Shown: positions 5,620 through 6,702 of the stretch, in pieces
How the letters are laid out: the number at the start of each line of letters is the position of its first letter
Numbering within the stretch: position 1 is the stretch's first letter
Assembly (NCBI GenBank): GCA_003566395.1
Contig: PXDL01000475.1
Span: 1-6,702, forward strand
Length of the DNA: 6,702 bases
DNA from: Balneolia bacterium
Lineage (GTDB): Bacteria > Bacteroidota > Rhodothermia > Balneolales > Cyclonatronaceae
Reading direction: 5' to 3'
Program-made: the position numbers and the translations under genes
Notes under the pieces: generated by a model
Told to the model about the DNA's origin: nothing
The model's database searches: none
Seen by the model: only the letters and a program-made list of their open reading frames with translations

Positions 5620-5877
5620 GTGAACAAGGCACCAGGCGTCGACCGGGACAACGAGCAGCACCGTGTCACCGCTCTCTCCCCCGAGCTTGTCGAAGCCCTC
5701 GATGAGGGCGGTGTGGTGCTATCCACCGCTCAGCAGAAGCAGCTTGCCGAGCATGAAGCCTCCCTGCTGGGGATGACCCTTCCGCAGGCCGCGACCCGGG
5801 CCGCGAACGGTGGTCTTCCCCGCACCCCGGTCGGCTACGAACTCACCGATATGATCCGGCACCTGCGCCTGGCCTGA
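5620..5877 (+). CDS. GC-rich 85-aa protein of unknown function, probably horizontally acquired
   Basis: GTG 5620 is preceded by AAGGAG (5608-5613) with 6-base spacing, a strong start signal. The product is soluble and mostly helical: a polar N-terminus, TALSPELVEALDEGGVVLSTAQQKQ split by a Gly-Gly turn, a helix (LAEHEASLLGMTLPQAATRAA), and an end at DMIRHLRLA. There are no cysteines and no recognised motif. Two sampled 60-base lines show 67% and 73% GC, with third positions almost all G or C, unlike every other gene in the window. It resembles the codon use of a high-GC actinobacterium, so it may have come from a host or another phage. It sits alone, with a 20-base gap before it and a strong hairpin terminator after it, like a phage moron. 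No convincing promoter of its own was found. Confidence 0.82.
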   Translation: MNKAPGVDRDNEQHRVTALSPELVEALDEGGVVLSTAQQKQLAEHEASLLGMTLPQAATRAANGGLPRTPVGYELTDMIRHLRLA

Positions 5878-5933
5878 CCCCCGATTCCGTCGGATAGACC
5901 TCCCCGCCGCCCGATAGCGGACACTGAACCACG

Positions 5934-5966
5934 AACGAACCCCCGCCGTCCTGGCAGGGGTTCGTT
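5934..5966 (+). terminator. Strong hairpin terminator between convergent genes
   Basis: AACGAACCCC (5934-5943) pairs perfectly with GGGGTTCGTT (5957-5966). After one C-A mismatch, GCC/GGC extends the stem around a 5-base loop (5948-5952). There is no T-run on either side, as is common for actinobacterial terminators. It lies 56 bases after the GC-rich gene and 80 bases from the end of the minus-strand gene, so it can stop transcription from both sides. The remaining 5878-5933 and 5967-6046 hold no gene I can support. Confidence 0.82.
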
Positions 5967-6046
5967 GCTATGTCCTATGCGGCTACCCAACGCGGTCTAC
6001 ACCCATTTGCCGAACTGCCTATATTGGAGGGGGCTTTTCTTTTGGT

Positions 6047-6220
6047 TCATACCCAAGAATCTTCGGGGATGTCCACATCCGGTAGTGGTAGCGGTTGGCT
6101 CCACTCTACGAGGTCTTCATCGGCGTGTGCGATTGCCTCCTCCTCAGAGAGGCCATCTACCATATATCTGACTACCTGGCCACGGTGGTACTTGTTGGAT
6201 GGACTTTTCTCACCAAACAT
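6047..6220 (-). CDS. Small minus-strand protein (57 aa), function unknown
   Basis: The only gene on the minus strand. The start at 6220 is chosen because AGGAG (6230-6226 on the minus strand) precedes the ATG by exactly 5 bases; the longer reading from 6292 would add a poorly supported leader. The product begins MFGEKSPSNKYHRGQVVRYM and continues VDGLSEEEAIAHADEDLVEW, a helix-turn-helix-like amphipathic pair. It ends in a Pro/Asp-rich tail (PLPLPDVDIPEDSWV). No membrane segment or cysteine is present in this form. It converges on the terminator at 5934-5966 and diverges from the gene at 6356. A regulator of the divergent promoter is conceivable from position and size, but no DNA-binding motif can be assigned. 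No clear promoter was found upstream on the minus strand. Confidence 0.72.
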   Translation of the reverse strand: MFGEKSPSNKYHRGQVVRYMVDGLSEEEAIAHADEDLVEWSQPLPLPDVDIPEDSWV

Positions 6221-6225
6221 CGGAA

Positions 6226-6230
6226 CTCCT
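6226..6230 (-). promoter_or_regulatory. Ribosome binding site of the minus-strand gene
   Basis: Reads AGGAG on the minus strand, 5 bases before ATG 6220-6218. It decides the start and is the main evidence that the minus strand is coding here. Confidence 0.7.
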
Positions 6231-6278
6231 GTTGTTGTCGCGATGCTTGAACAGTAGCACAGTGGGGGGGTGAGGGTG

Positions 6279-6298
6279 CAACTTTTTGACAACTTTTT
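6279..6298 (+). repeat. Direct repeat of CAACTTTTT with 11-bp period across the -35
   Basis: CAACTTTTT occurs at 6279-6287 and again at 6290-6298, one helical turn apart, and the second T-run continues to 6300. Phased T-tracts bend DNA and may help the promoter. Chance is possible in such T-rich DNA. Confidence 0.4.
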
Positions 6299-6314
6299 TT
6301 CTGTTCGCTACACT
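6286..6314 (+). promoter_or_regulatory. Sigma70/SigA-type promoter for the gene at 6356
   Basis: TTGACA (6286-6291, perfect -35) and TACACT (6309-6314, four of six matches to TATAAT) are separated by the ideal 17 bases. Transcription would begin near 6320, giving a leader of about 35 bases before ATG 6356. T-rich DNA lies around the -35. It is the only near-consensus promoter seen in the window. Confidence 0.78.
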
Positions 6315-6329
6315 AAACATGTACAGTGT
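6310..6329 (+). promoter_or_regulatory. Imperfect 20-bp palindrome over the -10/+1 region, candidate operator
   Basis: ACACTAAACATGTACAGTGT: the two half-sites match at 8 of 10 positions (ACACTnnACA/TGTnnAGTGT). It overlaps five bases of the -10 element and the expected start of transcription, where a bound dimer would block the polymerase. No second copy was noticed in the window, so the operator role is inferred. Confidence 0.5.
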
Positions 6330-6355
6330 TATCTAAACTTTTATGAAGGTGGCTA

Positions 6356-6702
6356 ATGCCTACTAGATGGACTGAAGACGAGGACCATTACCTCTTAGCA
6401 AATTTCTACAATCATGAACCAGCTTTCTTGGCATCTGTTCTGGAGCGCTCTGAGTCGGCAATCGAGAAGCATTTCCGTGACCTTCAGCAGAGAGAAGCAG
6501 AGAAGCCTCCGGCAGAGTTAGAGTATTTTTTAAGCAAATCCAAGCGCGTTGAGCCAAAGAGACTTCGCAAAAAAAAGGGTTCGATAGAGACCCAAAAGCT
6601 TAGTGAGTTTAAAGGCAGGGGCAATGCTTATGCCCATACTAAGTCAGGCTACCGAGCTGATTTGGGTATTAATGTCAGGTCGGGCTGGGAGGCCAACCTG
6701 CT
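6356..6702 (+). CDS. SANT/Myb-like domain plus start of a WEAN-type (EDxHD/Vsr-like) endonuclease; 3' end outside the window
   Basis: Open from ATG 6356 to the window edge (115 codons). GAAGGTGG (6345-6352) precedes the start, and the promoter at 6286-6314 drives it. The N-terminus MPTRWTEDEDHYLLANFY...LASVLERSESAIEKHFRDL (1-43) has the pattern of a SANT/Myb-like three-helix DNA-binding domain ('W..eED.yL...AxxLxRSxxAIxxxxxxL'). A basic linker follows (KRVEPKRLRKKKG, 63-75). Residues 97-115, SGYRADLGINVRSGWEANL, match the opening of phage nucleases carrying 'YRxDLGxxVRSxWEAN'. That family is related to the EDxHD homing endonuclease I-Bth0305I and to Vsr-like PD-(D/E)XK folds; Glu112 would be the first catalytic acid. 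The rest of the active site lies beyond the window. It may be a homing enzyme or a phage DNA-processing nuclease; the identification is from memory of the motif. Confidence 0.75.
   Translation, partial: MPTRWTEDEDHYLLANFYNHEPAFLASVLERSESAIEKHFRDLQQREAEKPPAELEYFLSKSKRVEPKRLRKKKGSIETQKLSEFKGRGNAYAHTKSGYRADLGINVRSGWEANL

Noticed and set aside
5970..6257. 95-codon plus-strand open frame opposite the minus-strand gene
   Set aside because: Serine-rich low-complexity product typical of an antisense frame; it begins right after the terminator hairpin without a ribosome site, while the minus strand has an ideal AGGAG-N5-ATG and protein-like sequence.
6343..6366. Seven-codon leader ORF overlapping the start at 6356
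   Set aside because: Its ATG sits 2 bases before an AAGG that serves 6356; it has no ribosome site of its own, and the peptide shows no attenuation-like pattern.
1..6702. tRNA genes, CRISPR arrays, insertion sequences, attachment sites
   Set aside because: No cloverleaf with a TTCGA-type T arm, no regularly spaced repeats, no transposase and no long terminal repeats were found on reading both strands by eye.

Overview
This window looks like part of a tailed-phage (or prophage) genome. Genes are packed tightly with 0-17 base overlaps and short ORFs are numerous. It carries a phage-type replication and recombination module with two inteins. Most genes run at about 50% GC (sampled lines). A high-GC actinobacterial host is an inference from three things: one 67-73% GC gene, a strong hairpin terminator without a U-run, and the class 3 intein type known from actinophages. 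The species cannot be named from the sequence.

Left part (1-1976): the 3' portion of a bacterial-type DNA polymerase III alpha subunit (DnaE). It is entered within a LAGLIDADG intein whose C-terminal splice junction is at 779/780. Next is an AT-rich free-standing HNH endonuclease gene (1969-2574).

Middle (2571-3537): four small overlapping genes. They encode a Cys-rich putative zinc protein, a protein with a single C-terminal membrane helix, a very acidic 59-aa protein and a 39-aa zinc-knuckle-like protein. The last is short enough to be missed by gene callers.

Right-middle (3538-5319): a RecB/Cas4-family PD-(D/E)XK nuclease with a putative Fe-S cluster. It is interrupted exactly after the Lys of its DYK motif by a 334-aa intein with all the marks of class 3 (Trp B:12, Cys F:4, Thr G:5, no nucleophile at position 1) and a LAGLIDADG endonuclease. 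Small ORFs follow (5316-5599). Then comes a compositionally foreign GC-rich 85-aa gene (5620-5877) and a strong hairpin terminator (5934-5966).

Right end: a short minus-strand gene (6047-6220) converges on the terminator. A divergent intergenic region holds a near-consensus sigma70/SigA promoter (TTGACA-N17-TACACT) whose -10 overlaps a 20-bp imperfect palindrome. This drives a plus-strand gene cut by the window edge (from 6356). Its product has a SANT/Myb-like N-terminus and the start of a 'GxxVRSxWEAN' nuclease domain.

The plus-strand genes up to 5599 look like one co-transcribed unit with coupled translation. DnaE replicates DNA and the Cas4-like nuclease probably processes DNA ends. Up to four endonucleases of homing type (two intein-borne, one HNH, one WEAN-type) sit in or beside these genes, which is the most striking feature of the window.
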